A stretch of DNA of 64,000 nucleotides from a virus. The position numbers and the translations under genes were made by a program. The notes under the pieces were generated by a model, which worked only from the letters and a program-made list of their open reading frames with translations, searched no databases and was not told where the DNA came from. Location: the IMG/VR virus record IMGVR_UViG_3300020180_000013, positions 32,196-96,195 of that record, one strand, 5' to 3'. Shown here one piece after another: positions 10,201 to 20,071 of this stretch (positions are counted from its first letter, which is position 1; each line of letters opens with the position of its first letter).

Positions 10201-12187
10201 GAGACATCTCTTTTAAAGACTTAATCTGATCAGTCAGAGAATTGGTTTGTCCGGATTTAAGAAGAGTGTATATATGAATAAATACACTTTCATCTATAGA
10301 GTTTTCAAAAGCTTTCTGATCATTATCTTCTATAGCCTGGTCAACATGAGCATTAGATTTCTTTTGAAGAACAAAGTTCTTATCTATTAAGCTAATAGCT
10401 TTAACATATTTAGCAGGATCTTTCATTGTGTCAATGATAGCCTCAGTAACAGAATTTATATATTCTTGTTTGGCCTTACTATAACTAGCATATCCTTTAG
10501 GATCAAATATCTTTTTAGTAAGTGTTGGTATTCCCTCAAACATTGCTTTCTGTGGGCCTTGGAGAATCCCTCCCATTAAAAATCCAGATAAGAAAGTATT
10601 TAGTCCTTGTCCTGATAACTGAGTATCCAGACTTGCAGAAAAAGAGCTCTTTAAACTAGCTAGGTCCGGATCTTTATAATCTTGCTCATAGTAACTTTTA
10701 AATGCTTGGGATATAACATCCTGAGATGTTTCTTGCAACCCTTCTGTTAAGTTAGCTACAGTATATCTTAGTGATCCTTTAAGTAAGTTACCTGGTCTAA
10801 ATACATTTTTTATTCCCGGTAAAGAGTACTTATCAACAAACCTGGCTGTTTTAGATAGAGGATCTTTTACTAGAATCTTACCAGCTAGGGCTCCTTCAGC
10901 TTCTTCTACAAGAAATCTTTGAACTGGTTTGAATCCTCTAAGAGCATTCTTAAATACTATCTTGTTAGAGAAATATATAAGTGGGATATTAGCTAGTGTT
11001 GTAGCAAATCCTGCAGCTTTAGATTGTTCATATATTTTGTTTGCTTCATCTCCTTCAGGAAGTCTGCCATCATTCTGCTCATAAAAATCATTTACTAATT
11101 TCTCATTTAGATCTATCTGTGCTGATCCTCCTTCTAGTTTCGACTCTGAAGTAACTGCATTGATCTCCCGGATATCTCTATACAGAGATCCTACTCCTTT
11201 ACTCATTTTAGCAAAGTTGGATAGGTTCTTTAATTCACTGAGACTTCCAACAAATTCTGCAGTTCTGCTTAATGGATTAGCCCACTTGGCTACACCTAAA
11301 GCTGTCTGACCAGCATTAGCCCAACTAAATAATTGTCTGGCTTTATTTACTGAATCAATAGAAGATAGAGCTTTCCTAATATTATTCATTGCAGTAAAAC
11401 CTTCACTTAATCTTCTTGGAAGAGAAGTTATATTAGACACTAATCTACCTCCTGTAAGAGGAGCTGCTCCACTGTCTGTAGCTACTGTAATAGCTAGTAG
11501 ACCTAATTCTTCTAAAGCTATTTCACCAATTATACCTGCACTGTAAGCTGTAGTAGCTCCAAAATTTGTGATCCATCCTGCTGCTCCTTCTCTAGAAGAT
11601 GACATATTAGCCATCCTCTTATTCATATCTTCGGAGTGAACCAAATCAGAGTCTAATCCATTGTCATACCACTCACTAAACGTATCTTTAACTCCTAGAC
11701 CTGCCATTCCTAACCAACCTGAAGCCATCCTACCAAAATCTGCAAATCCTGAAGTATTCTCATTGTATACTTTTTCATTATCTCTAAAGGGAGAGAAGCC
11801 TAATTTCTTGAATCCTGAGTGAGAATAGTATCTATCAAAATTCATATTTCTATAACCTGCTCCATAAGAGAAGGTCTTACCATAACCATATTTGTCATTG
11901 GCCCATGAATCTGCTTGCTTGAGATACTGAGCTGCATTTTTAGCAAAGTCTACTGCAGGTGAGGTCTTAACAGAGGGTGCGGGTCCTGTATTGAAGTCTC
12001 CAATAATACTGGAGTTAATATCAGTATTTATAGGATAGGCTGTCTGGTGGGCTCTATTAAAATTGGCTTGCTGATCTTTGGCTTGTCTTGCTTCTAGTTC
12101 TCTTTCTCCTGAAGTTTTACCAAAAACTTTCTGACCCTCTGTGAGTTCCTCACCAGGTTGAGTAGGGAGTGTTTGTTCTTCTGCCAT
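7274..12187 (-). CDS. Giant cargo/ejection protein with degenerate zincin motif
   Basis: 1,637 residues. Not assigned to a named family by sight. The N-terminal 120 residues are Gly/Tyr/Asn-rich. A hydrophobic alanine-rich stretch lies at about residues 205-245 and another Gly-rich one (FLSGFLMGGIL) in the middle, as in ejected proteins that cross membranes. Around residue 1137 HVILHQLIHKY is followed by an EFAAEAISN segment and a WTDYLNSVKKFF helix, the layout of phage zincin-like domains, but the catalytic Glu of HExxH is Gln (HQLIH, 1141-1145). The last 150 residues contain a small beta-rich segment (GEILVMKDKSRYG) and a highly charged tail. Its ATG overlaps the stop of the upstream gene (TAATG). 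Position next to the virion polymerase suggests co-packaged cargo. Confidence 0.7.
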   Translation of the reverse strand: MAEEQTLPTQPGEELTEGQKVFGKTSGERELEARQAKDQQANFNRAHQTAYPINTDINSSIIGDFNTGPAPSVKTSPAVDFAKNAAQYLKQADSWANDKYGYGKTFSYGAGYRNMNFDRYYSHSGFKKLGFSPFRDNEKVYNENTSGFADFGRMASGWLGMAGLGVKDTFSEWYDNGLDSDLVHSEDMNKRMANMSSSREGAAGWITNFGATTAYSAGIIGEIALEELGLLAITVATDSGAAPLTGGRLVSNITSLPRRLSEGFTAMNNIRKALSSIDSVNKARQLFSWANAGQTALGVAKWANPLSRTAEFVGSLSELKNLSNFAKMSKGVGSLYRDIREINAVTSESKLEGGSAQIDLNEKLVNDFYEQNDGRLPEGDEANKIYEQSKAAGFATTLANIPLIYFSNKIVFKNALRGFKPVQRFLVEEAEGALAGKILVKDPLSKTARFVDKYSLPGIKNVFRPGNLLKGSLRYTVANLTEGLQETSQDVISQAFKSYYEQDYKDPDLASLKSSFSASLDTQLSGQGLNTFLSGFLMGGILQGPQKAMFEGIPTLTKKIFDPKGYASYSKAKQEYINSVTEAIIDTMKDPAKYVKAISLIDKNFVLQKKSNAHVDQAIEDNDQKAFENSIDESVFIHIYTLLKSGQTNSLTDQIKSLKEMSPAELSEAFGEKPGTNDTSYAQKLDSFTDKVDYLRNRFDVIEKKMVNSFDPSKVKDPTAKIQEYHAREAFDELKKMALFSRYSFDRTLDRMTDITQDAVKSKLLAKASSSAFTLLFDPTQIQDEIDSLKLEIPTYTQSTTAGDKAIAKKKEAILESLIALKLDIIGFQAAIKARSTSATPEQEEDLASAEHAKLLYDSYSKYIKTIANLSDDHILDEDVNNAFRKLKDFYELNEDSVRLASAVNFLTNPETFREAHSRAVEAATVASNNRINYLREGLEEFIKKSEYNEFLNELYKLGAFFDSKEIESLTDTNKLPTKFYSVTSPHGEIPLNSEKGKQILNLIEQFEKATGKQYTEKPIPETQDTTPGYESFARRKFKGDQRTYEDYAKEYGFNSADTESKVISTRVLRNIITGKYSTLREKALARRLLSITKPEEVILFRKDSVSPGSYNPETGIVIDARYSSVDYKSGNNPIEHVILHQLIHKYTTEGIDTDPQFKSDITSLLERARQYSTTEEAKSKYGEAPLNGLSSEKEFAAEAISNDTFQSFLKEIPHEVTQKSTWTDYLNSVKKFFQRLFKVSTDSTLLDQVISLITTKIDTTNVTVTPGGETITTGPASITIATPINQLPEDLRATLISTYRDQNSKLVPEEQENLATLSDDQIAKSLRFKNWIIGFPSAHKILDEFNTRTGRVPEEVVTLEEPVKPTQVIQAVPEVVGDEEILDFQEKVIVTPERMNSIAQKINNNEKLSEGENAIYKSKFAEIDKIAAELKPKEAAIPIIEPELEVIVAAPVPTRSLEARFKDVTTMEQLELLEGELIEDLSTPAIRKAQNLSGELINQMIEDKKKELALSINFDDIKDGEILVMKDKSRYGKTGLGEVVGKTKDTIKVVRYGENGATVYYEPISEIEFKYNEGMEEADLTPDLTTEDKTQMKSNVKAEEDLLKDKSEVDRLHDEATKKSKEENDEEFLSDLGCGE

Positions 12188-15102
12188 TATCTTTGTTGCT
12201 GAAGTTGATTAATATTAGTTATTGGCTTAGATGTTGTATTTAAAGATCTGGCTTCTTCATTTGCCTGATGCTGTAGCTTCTGAATATATTTAATTTGTTG
12301 AACATATATATCAGCACTAGTAAAGCTATTAATACCAAAATTAGGAGCATTAACTTTTATATACTTTTCTCCATCCCATGCTTGCATGTATCCTGACTGA
12401 GTAATAGTTCCTTGAGGTGTCTTAGTTATTGTAATAGATCCGGCATCTGGATAATCATTAATAGTAATAGGTTTTGTATTGATCACTATATCATAAGGTC
12501 CTCTCTGAAACTTATTCATAAATTCAGGGGGAACTTTATCCCTGTCCATATATACAGTAATACCTTCTCTGTATTTTTTATCTCCTGTGATACCTGGAGT
12601 TTTTGGTGTTCCTTTATATTTAGTCTGCTCTGCCCAGTTACCTTCAGGTGCAATATGAAAAGCTACTTTACTAGGATCTCCTAATGCTATACCACTAAAT
12701 GTAAGATCTCCTATTGGTCTTTTAAGATCACTATCTTTATAATTACCATTAGTGATATCAGCCATAAATCTATCAAGTACTTCTACAGCTTCTGGATCAT
12801 TCTCTGGTAACTCTGAAGAACCATAACCATAACTTACAGCTAGAGCTCCCTTCTTTTTATAACCTTGAAATAATCTAATACCATCCATCATACTTTCATC
12901 TTCTGAAGCACCATCCATATGAGAAGTGACTGCATTGGTTCCTTTACCTCCTGTAAATGTATTAGCTATACCACCTAACTGAACTGATGGATCCCATGTT
13001 TGGATAACCGGTTTTCCTCCTACAGAAGGGTTTCCCCGGTAGAGCTTGGCATGTAGATCTAATAGATCATCATAATCTGAAACTGCTGCTTTATAAACAT
13101 TAGTGTATTCTTTGGGATCACTAAAGAAAGTCCCTGGTCCACCTGCTGTGAGTGGTTGATCTAATGTTACTGATTTTGGTGTGGCATGTTTATTAGCCCA
13201 GTTTGTTGCAAACTGTTCTCTACTAAGAACTTCTCCTTTATCTGTAATAAGAGTTTGGAACATCTCTCTTTTGTTCTCAGGAACATCAGCTGAAGATTGA
13301 GCATATGTTCTTAATCTCTGAAGATTGCCTTTCTTAATCTTATCATAAGTTAACCATAGATCAGTATCTAACTTAACTTTATCTTCTGTTGGTTTTAGTT
13401 CTCCATATAAGCCAGTATATAATTGTTGAGTTACTGGGAGATTTACATAGTCTTTTGCATAAGTATAAATCTTGCCTCTATTAGCAGCATAGTTTTTTCC
13501 ATCTGCAATATCTTCAGTTCTGAACTTGTTAGTATTTCTATCATAATCAGAACCAAATATTTTATATAAATCATTAGCTGCACTTTTACCTTCAGCACTA
13601 TTAGGATCATTATCTACCAATGATTGTAAGTTATTAGCTATCTTTTTTAAATAAATATCTTGTGCACTATTTACCTTTCCATATTGCTCCATAAATTTAT
13701 CTTGAAGCTCAGTCTCAGTATCTATGATATCTGCAGTAGCAGATGCTCCTTGGAATTTATCCGGAGCTGGTTGCCATATATTATTATTTAGAGCTCCTGT
13801 TCTGGTCTTACCTAATTCTTTTTTAGCTGCTTCATAGGTAAGTCTTTGACTCCAGTTTAATTTCTGGAGTTCTATAGCATTAAGATGAGACTCATGCATC
13901 TCTTGTAATCTAAGAGCATGATCATAAGAACTCTTTGCATATGGATCTGCTTCTATTTTAGTTTCACTGGTTAGATCAGCATAATTTTTAGCAGCATGAA
14001 GAAGGTCATTAGTTAAGAGAGAATTAGATACTGCCTTATCTATTCTCCATCTAAGAGCTTTTTTATCAGCACCTATTAATACATTTTTATCGAGATAGTT
14101 TAAAGTCTCTTTATGAAACTCCTCTGCAGTATTTAATACATCTGATTGTGCATTAAAAGATAAATACTGAGTGATAAGAGGATCATCTTGATCTAGTCCT
14201 CCACTATTATTTATTTTGTTAGCAATGATTTCTCTTTTTGCACTAATATCAGATTTAGAATCAGATACTCTTTTTGTATTTATATTAGCAGATCTTTCAG
14301 CTGTACTTAATGCATTATTTAAATAGAAATTTTCTGCAGCATCTTCACTTCCATATACTCCAACATTAGACTTCATGAAATCTTTTCTAGTAAGATATGC
14401 CTGAATATCAGACACCTCTCTTGCTACTGGATCACTTCCAAATACTCCTAGAAAATACTCAGAGAGAGGAGTATACATAGCTGCACCATTTTTTTGAGTA
14501 ACTATATACCGGCCATCAGGAGACCATGAGATAGACTTAATATCAAATCCCATATCCTTTGCATTCTTAATAGCTTTCTCTTGTATACTTATATATGGAG
14601 TATATCTTGGATCCTCCATAGAAGATGCATTATGATTATCAGCTGCTTTTGCAAAATCTTCAGCTTGATAATTAAGAGCTCTTACTCCACCTTCCCACCA
14701 TTTTGCTCCACAATCAACACAATTTCTAAATCCTTCTGCTCTTGTTAATTGGTTCTGGTATTTTTTAGTCCAGGCCATGTTTTTCATAATGTTCTTATCA
14801 TCTATCAATGGCTGGAATACTTGGTAAGCAGCATCTGTATTTTGCTCTTGTGAAAGATCAAGTGTTGATACTTTTTGAATACTTGATTCTATATCTTTGA
14901 AAAATTTATCCCGGGTTTCATTATCTACACTTCCTAACATAGGAGAATTAAGAAGAGATCCATAAATTCCACTGATCTTGTTATATCCTTGGTTATACTG
15001 TGCCTCTTTTCTCTCAAGCCCTGCTTGATAAAAATTTAGATCCGGCTGAAAAGGTTGGATATGTGGTATGTAATCGGTAATACCTGGTATATAACTAGCC
15101 AT
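12187..15102 (-). CDS. Large crAss-like virion cargo protein
   Basis: 971 residues. The opening (YIPGITDYIPHIQPFQPDLN, then FYQAGLERKEAQYNQGYNKI) resembles a conserved protein found in crAss-like genomes between the tail genes and the polymerase, where large virion cargo proteins are encoded. The body is mostly charged and helical, with a pair of cysteines at about 127-130 (FRNCVDCGAKWW). There is no signal peptide or obvious membrane segment. It starts after a 93-base gap that contains the repeated GTTTAAAC motifs, so it may head its own transcript, and its stop overlaps the ATG of the next giant gene. The function is inferred from position: a protein stored in head or tail and ejected with the DNA. 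Confidence 0.7.
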   Translation of the reverse strand: MASYIPGITDYIPHIQPFQPDLNFYQAGLERKEAQYNQGYNKISGIYGSLLNSPMLGSVDNETRDKFFKDIESSIQKVSTLDLSQEQNTDAAYQVFQPLIDDKNIMKNMAWTKKYQNQLTRAEGFRNCVDCGAKWWEGGVRALNYQAEDFAKAADNHNASSMEDPRYTPYISIQEKAIKNAKDMGFDIKSISWSPDGRYIVTQKNGAAMYTPLSEYFLGVFGSDPVAREVSDIQAYLTRKDFMKSNVGVYGSEDAAENFYLNNALSTAERSANINTKRVSDSKSDISAKREIIANKINNSGGLDQDDPLITQYLSFNAQSDVLNTAEEFHKETLNYLDKNVLIGADKKALRWRIDKAVSNSLLTNDLLHAAKNYADLTSETKIEADPYAKSSYDHALRLQEMHESHLNAIELQKLNWSQRLTYEAAKKELGKTRTGALNNNIWQPAPDKFQGASATADIIDTETELQDKFMEQYGKVNSAQDIYLKKIANNLQSLVDNDPNSAEGKSAANDLYKIFGSDYDRNTNKFRTEDIADGKNYAANRGKIYTYAKDYVNLPVTQQLYTGLYGELKPTEDKVKLDTDLWLTYDKIKKGNLQRLRTYAQSSADVPENKREMFQTLITDKGEVLSREQFATNWANKHATPKSVTLDQPLTAGGPGTFFSDPKEYTNVYKAAVSDYDDLLDLHAKLYRGNPSVGGKPVIQTWDPSVQLGGIANTFTGGKGTNAVTSHMDGASEDESMMDGIRLFQGYKKKGALAVSYGYGSSELPENDPEAVEVLDRFMADITNGNYKDSDLKRPIGDLTFSGIALGDPSKVAFHIAPEGNWAEQTKYKGTPKTPGITGDKKYREGITVYMDRDKVPPEFMNKFQRGPYDIVINTKPITINDYPDAGSITITKTPQGTITQSGYMQAWDGEKYIKVNAPNFGINSFTSADIYVQQIKYIQKLQHQANEEARSLNTTSKPITNINQLQQQR

Positions 15103-15142
15103 AGATTATGTATGTGGGATAAAAATAGTACAATTTTATTAC

Positions 15143-15182
15143 AAGTTTAAATTAAATTTAATATAAATCTTTAAGTTTAAAC
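15143..15182 (-). promoter_or_regulatory. Paired GTTTAAAC-type repeats, candidate promoter/operator
   Basis: The 93-base gap 15103-15195 holds two copies of TTTAAACTT (read on the minus strand) at 15173-15182 and 15143-15151, about 30 bases apart, with TTATATT between them. The longer form GTTTAAACTTAAA occurs identically at 56169-56181 with the same second copy at nearly the same spacing. Two such matched arrays upstream of genes suggest a phage promoter or regulator site; no terminator hairpin is visible here. Confidence 0.4.
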
Positions 15183-15195
15183 CTGTGATAATAAG

Positions 15196-17427
15196 TTATT
15201 CATTATTCATATAATTTGTAATAGGAGTTGCTTGTCTATTGGCATATCCTCTTTGTAAATTATCCTCAGGAGAAGGATCGAAATCCTGTCCTGTTTTTAC
15301 ATCAAGTCCCATGATCTTAGCTAACTGATTCGGAGGAACATTTGGATACTTATTAATAGCATCTGAAAGAGCTTGAGCTTGTGCATGGTATTCACTTCCT
15401 GAAGGACCTGGTTTCATTTTAGATCCTTTATAGAACCCTTGCATACCACCAGTGTTGGGGTCATTTTGATTATGTAGATACTGAGTATTGAGTACTTGGG
15501 CATTAGCTCTATTAGTTACTGCATCTATATAAGATGATCTTAGCTCTTGCCGGGCCATGTTTTTGGCATTATCAAACTGTTGATTAGCTATAGTAGTTTT
15601 ATCATATAGATCTCTGGCTATATTAACATTAGCTTCATTAGATTTATTCATGATATCAGCCTTCATACCGGCAAATTTATCAGCCTCTCCAACATTAAGA
15701 TTATTATACTTCCCTAGGATATCAGCTGCATTCCTTGCTCCTTGTCCTTGTATACCAGAAAAGGTTGCTGCATATTGCTGAGGATTTCCAAAAGCTGTAG
15801 CTCCTTGAGTACCTATCTGCATCTGTTCTGCATTAGATGCTAGTTCTCTTGTAGGATCATAAAATGTAGGTTCAGGTACAAAAGGAGATATAGAAGGAGA
15901 CCATGGAAGATATTTCTTTACTCTTAAGAAATCTCCTGCAGCTCCTGCTGTTTTAATTTTATCCTGTAACCACCATGGAGCTTTAACTCTTTGTTGAGTA
16001 AGTTGTAAATCCTTAGGTATAATATTAGATGCCTCTCCTTGTTGCTCCTGAGCTCCTCTCATTTCAGCTGGGGCCGGTGTTTGTTTAGGTAACATAGCCT
16101 GGCCTACTGTAGTGTTTCCAAACCATCCATCTACTGGACTAATAGGTTTAGCTCCTTTACCATAAGTTTGATCAGCTACTCCTACAGGAGATAAATTAAA
16201 ATTCTCCAAGATGGGTTTAAATTCCGGAGAATCTGAAAGATCTGAGATTACTCTATAAGCACTTTGAAAGCTCTTGATCTCATCCTCACTCATAGGATCT
16301 AATCCAAGTTTCTTAGCTTCTTTAGTATATGTCTCATTCTTCTTAGTTCCTCTATCCCATGATCTGGTCTTTAAAGCTTCTTTACTAGTAGCAGAAGGGT
16401 GAGCTTTCTGAATAGTGAATATTTGTTTTTGGGCCTTTAGAAAGTTATTGATTACATCTTCTTTAGAATCTGTTTTTCCTTTATTCTCAGGTTTGTTTTT
16501 CCACTCCTCATATATCTTATCTCTTAATGGTTCATTTCCAGGACTGGTTAAAGTAGTCTGAAGAAGATTATAAGCCTGAGTATAATAATCTGCTTTCTCT
16601 ACAGGTTGTACATTACCTCCTTCGTGCATTAATGCATTGCCTTTATTTGCCCAATCTTGGGGGCCAGCATGAAATGGTCCACCACTATTGTATGGTTTCT
16701 TAGATATCTTTACTTTAGATACCTGCATTCCATATTTTGCTGTTGGTTGTTCTGGGCCTGGAGCAGAAGCTATCTCAGCTGCCTTTTGTACTGGAGCTTT
16801 TAATGGTAAGATCTGATCTGGTTCAATACCGGTAACTGCAAGATAAGGTAAAGCTATACTAGGAATTCCCTGAGGAAATCCTTTTTTGGCTTCTTGTACA
16901 AGAGCTAGTTTACCCAACTTGATATTATAAGATGCTATCATATTTTCTGCATCCTGGATTCTTACTTTATCAGATTGATTATCTGGATCAGCTAATATCT
17001 TTCTTTGTTCATTTATATTATACTGTTTAGCTAATTCAGCTGGGGTATAACTACCTTTTGATTTTCCAAAGAACTTAAGGATATCAGGATCTTTAATCTT
17101 TAACTTTTTAGTGTCTGAGAAAATGAAAGAATCATCTGGTAAATTTAAAGGAGTTCCTCCTTCAGAATGTTTCTTTCCTCCTATTTTATAATGAGCAGCT
17201 AGGCCAGCTACATTTGGTATGTATGCTGTCTCACCTTTTTCAGCTTCTAGATTGGAGTCCTCTTCCGGAACTGGTTGTAAAGTTTGTTGAACAGATTCTT
17301 TAGGTTCAGCCCAGTCATTAGGTTTATAAATAGGATAAATTAGATTGCCCTGATCTATTGATCTGAATCCTGTAGAACCTCCTCCTTTATAAGGAGATGC
17401 TTTCTTTTTAATTTTTACTTTTCTCAT
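15196..17427 (-). CDS. Large virion/cargo protein with peptidoglycan-binding-like segment
   Basis: 743 residues from the ATG at 17427; a TTG one codon upstream is less likely. The N-terminus is very basic (MRKVKIKKKASPYKGGG). Residues about 95-200 form a conserved-looking block (LPDDSFIFSDTKKLKIKDP). Around residue 435 VDGWFGNTTVGQAML resembles the repeat of peptidoglycan-binding domains (VDGxFGxxT), so it may help wall penetration. The C-terminal half is Gln/Asn/Ala-rich and helical, like the neighbouring protein at 17433-19421. It begins 5 bases after that gene and ends before the 15103-15195 gap. A role in the ejected cargo or tail barrel is inferred from position; the binding segment is a weak match. 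Confidence 0.6.
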   Translation of the reverse strand: MRKVKIKKKASPYKGGGSTGFRSIDQGNLIYPIYKPNDWAEPKESVQQTLQPVPEEDSNLEAEKGETAYIPNVAGLAAHYKIGGKKHSEGGTPLNLPDDSFIFSDTKKLKIKDPDILKFFGKSKGSYTPAELAKQYNINEQRKILADPDNQSDKVRIQDAENMIASYNIKLGKLALVQEAKKGFPQGIPSIALPYLAVTGIEPDQILPLKAPVQKAAEIASAPGPEQPTAKYGMQVSKVKISKKPYNSGGPFHAGPQDWANKGNALMHEGGNVQPVEKADYYTQAYNLLQTTLTSPGNEPLRDKIYEEWKNKPENKGKTDSKEDVINNFLKAQKQIFTIQKAHPSATSKEALKTRSWDRGTKKNETYTKEAKKLGLDPMSEDEIKSFQSAYRVISDLSDSPEFKPILENFNLSPVGVADQTYGKGAKPISPVDGWFGNTTVGQAMLPKQTPAPAEMRGAQEQQGEASNIIPKDLQLTQQRVKAPWWLQDKIKTAGAAGDFLRVKKYLPWSPSISPFVPEPTFYDPTRELASNAEQMQIGTQGATAFGNPQQYAATFSGIQGQGARNAADILGKYNNLNVGEADKFAGMKADIMNKSNEANVNIARDLYDKTTIANQQFDNAKNMARQELRSSYIDAVTNRANAQVLNTQYLHNQNDPNTGGMQGFYKGSKMKPGPSGSEYHAQAQALSDAINKYPNVPPNQLAKIMGLDVKTGQDFDPSPEDNLQRGYANRQATPITNYMNNE

Positions 17428-17432
17428 CAATA

Positions 17433-19421
17433 TTAGTCTAAGTATTCAACATCATATCCCTGATTTTTCAGGTCTTGTATTTCAGTATCTGATAAGTAAT
17501 ATTCTCCTCCTTGATCATAAGATCCTCCATATTTTCTATACTGGCCGGCAGCTCCTGTAAATTGGGTTGGTATCATTTGATCAGCTCTGAAGTATCCTTG
17601 ATTAATATCATAATTTCCTCTTGATCCTGCATTACCCGGGGTACTTGTGAATACTTGATCAGCATGAGTTTTATCTCTTAATTGCTTCTCCCTAGTTTTT
17701 CTGTCTCTCGTATTAAAGATATTAGTCAATGCTTCCATGCCGAGTATACCCATATTGGCTTGATCTTCTCCTGACATTGTTCCTTGATTAAATTTAAAAG
17801 TAGATGATGGAGGTGTTGAAGTTGTATTTGGTCCATACATATCTCCTGCTGCAGATTGTTGATTAAACTGAGCAGCTTGAACTGCTATAGCATTACTTTG
17901 TCCTTGTATGAGATCACTCTGATATCCTTGAAGTTGTTGATTGGTAGCATTAAGATCAGACTGAGTTCCCATATATGTAGTACTTGCATAAGGGTTCATT
18001 TCTGCTATAGGTGCCATATTGTTGGCATTAAGTAGTCTTGGATCATAACAAATAGAGAATGGATTATGCATATCTTCCTCACTACATACCGGTTTGTCAT
18101 TCATTTCTCTACCAGTAACCTGAGTTCCGTCTTGTGCATATTGAGGAATAAATTTTCTTATATTATTTCCATCATTTTCTGGAGTAAAGAACTGATCATT
18201 TATACCACCATCTTGTTTTTTATGAAATCCATGATGTTTTTTAAACGTCTTAGCTAAATTATATTGAGGAGATCCCGGAGGACATCCTGGTTTACCTAAA
18301 GGAGTACATCTTCCTTTTTTAAGATTTTTAGGAATCCAATTTCCTCCCTTTTTCATATATCCCATATCTTCCATTCCACTAGTCATCTCAGCATCTGACA
18401 TTATAGAACCATCTGGCATATGATGAAATGTAGCATGAGGAATCATCTCTTCATGTACAGCATCTAATGAGGTATTTTTTAACCAATCCATGAAATCATT
18501 TTTCTTTTCATCAAGCATATTACTTGAATTGAAATCTGTAGATCCTCCCTCTTGCATAGCTCCTCCACATTCTTTACAGGGAACTCCTCCCATGTTAAAC
18601 ATAACAGGAGGAATGTTAAGATTATTAGTAGATCCTCCATAGTTGAATCCATATTTATTAGCTCCTGGTTTATGTATATTAATTCCAAGATTTTGTACAC
18701 CTCTTCTTTGAGATTTAGGAACCGTAGGAGGATTAGTATATGGCTTTATCTGACCTATGTATGAATCAGAAGTAATATCAGAAGGATTATTATTAAGATT
18801 ATTCATTACCGGTTCTACAGGAAATGTAGCAGGAGGTTGTGTTGGAGGAGGTGTAGTTCTCTTAGCTTTAGGAGCAGACACATCAGGAGTATAATATGGA
18901 TTATTAGGATTATTCCATTCTGGAGTACCTTGTGGAATTGTTTTATATGCTCTATAATCTCCTGAAGGAGTTAAGAATTGGGATGATCCAGCATCTTTGG
19001 TATAGCCTAATGCATATAACTGATCTGTTGATAAAGGTTGTTGACCAGATGGTAAATATTGACTTAATAAAGTAGGATCAAATCCTTTAGGATAACTTGT
19101 ATTAGTTCCTCCTGTTTGGTAGTTTCCTTTTAATCGTTTCATATTATCTGATATTAAATTAGGACTGCCTCCTTGTTTTAGCTTTTTATACTGATTCATG
19201 ATTTGTTTAGTTGCAGGAATTTCTAATACATGTGAATGATCTGGAAAATGATACTCTTCTCCTGGTTTAGCTAGTACTGGATCACCAGTACCATTCTCTC
19301 CCATTGGAATAAGAAGTAGTTTTTTATCTACTCCTTTCATAGTTATTCTATTAGAGTTTATAACATTAAATGGGTTATTAACATCCGGAGAATTTTTTTT
19401 ATATCCTAAGTTAGAAAACAT
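17433..19421 (-). CDS. Large Gly/Asn-rich virion protein
   Basis: 662 residues. Not recognised as a named family. Low-complexity Pro/Asn/Gly segments alternate with a folded-looking start (KKLLLIPMGENGTGDP, PGEEYHFPDHSHVLEIPATK). Recurring short motifs such as MQEGGS, GGSYDQGGEYY and YKKGG are shared in style with the next gene, which suggests the two are related or partner proteins. A pair CKECGG near residue 285 could bind metal. It starts 2 bases after the stop of the GIY-YIG gene inserted upstream, so it was probably directly downstream of the muzzle-like gene before that insertion. Likely a structural or cargo component. Confidence 0.6.
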   Translation of the reverse strand: MFSNLGYKKNSPDVNNPFNVINSNRITMKGVDKKLLLIPMGENGTGDPVLAKPGEEYHFPDHSHVLEIPATKQIMNQYKKLKQGGSPNLISDNMKRLKGNYQTGGTNTSYPKGFDPTLLSQYLPSGQQPLSTDQLYALGYTKDAGSSQFLTPSGDYRAYKTIPQGTPEWNNPNNPYYTPDVSAPKAKRTTPPPTQPPATFPVEPVMNNLNNNPSDITSDSYIGQIKPYTNPPTVPKSQRRGVQNLGINIHKPGANKYGFNYGGSTNNLNIPPVMFNMGGVPCKECGGAMQEGGSTDFNSSNMLDEKKNDFMDWLKNTSLDAVHEEMIPHATFHHMPDGSIMSDAEMTSGMEDMGYMKKGGNWIPKNLKKGRCTPLGKPGCPPGSPQYNLAKTFKKHHGFHKKQDGGINDQFFTPENDGNNIRKFIPQYAQDGTQVTGREMNDKPVCSEEDMHNPFSICYDPRLLNANNMAPIAEMNPYASTTYMGTQSDLNATNQQLQGYQSDLIQGQSNAIAVQAAQFNQQSAAGDMYGPNTTSTPPSSTFKFNQGTMSGEDQANMGILGMEALTNIFNTRDRKTREKQLRDKTHADQVFTSTPGNAGSRGNYDINQGYFRADQMIPTQFTGAAGQYRKYGGSYDQGGEYYLSDTEIQDLKNQGYDVEYLD

Positions 19422-19423
19422 TA

Positions 19424-20071
19424 TTATAAAGATATACTATTTAGTCTCAATTTTCTTCTAGTTTCTATTTGTTTTTCTATAGATTCTCTAGTTCTAGGAA
19501 TTCCTTTTAACTTATAATTGGATATTCCAGTCTTAGTTTTTATAATTTTTTCTATAGTTTCCTGAGAGTGACTTCTTCCTCTAAGTTTATCTCCTATTTT
19601 TTTTCTAGATTCTATAGATCTGGGAGTAGATGGACTCTTCCTTTTTATTCCCTCTAATTTTCTTCTTTTAACAGCTTCAGCTTTTCTTTTTAAGGTTTCT
19701 TCCGATGGTTTATATCCTTTTTTAAATCCTCCTTTATTTTTAACTACATGGTTTCCTCTCCAGATACCTGATTTAAGTTGCATATTATATTCTGGATATA
19801 AATTATCTAAATAATATTGTTCTCTAAAATATATTTCTTCTTTTTTACATAATTCTATAATAGAAAATTCAAAATTATCAGCTCCATATTTTTCATATGA
19901 ATATTGTAAATGTTTATTATGATGTTTTTTTAAATTTAGCTTAGATAGATGTTGATTATATCTAGTTCTAAATGATATAGCACTTCCAATATAAAATTTT
20001 CCATTGATAATATTAGTTATTTTATATATTCCTGTACTATTAAAATTTATATAATCTCCTTGATAAATCAT
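19424..20071 (-). CDS. GIY-YIG homing endonuclease with NUMOD3-like repeats
   Basis: 215 residues. The GIY-YIG catalytic domain is clear: GIY at 14-16, YIG at 27-29, R35 in SFRTRYNQH, catalytic Glu at about 84 (FREQYYL). The C-terminal half carries repeated basic helices (SEETLKRKAEAVK, SIESRKKIGDKLRGR, TRESIEKQIETRR) typical of NUMOD3 DNA-binding motifs in free-standing Seg-type enzymes. Its ATG overlaps the TGA of the giant tail gene and its TAA lies 2 bases before the next ATG, so it is seamlessly inserted. It is expected to cut a neighbouring tail-gene allele lacking it and spread by repair. Confidence 0.9.
   Translation of the reverse strand: MIYQGDYINFNSTGIYKITNIINGKFYIGSAISFRTRYNQHLSKLNLKKHHNKHLQYSYEKYGADNFEFSIIELCKKEEIYFREQYYLDNLYPEYNMQLKSGIWRGNHVVKNKGGFKKGYKPSEETLKRKAEAVKRRKLEGIKRKSPSTPRSIESRKKIGDKLRGRSHSQETIEKIIKTKTGISNYKLKGIPRTRESIEKQIETRRKLRLNSISL

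Noticed and set aside
15103-15195. Origin of replication in the AT-rich gap
   Set aside because: Only two short repeats are present with no iteron array or neighbouring replication gene; a promoter/operator explains the data better.
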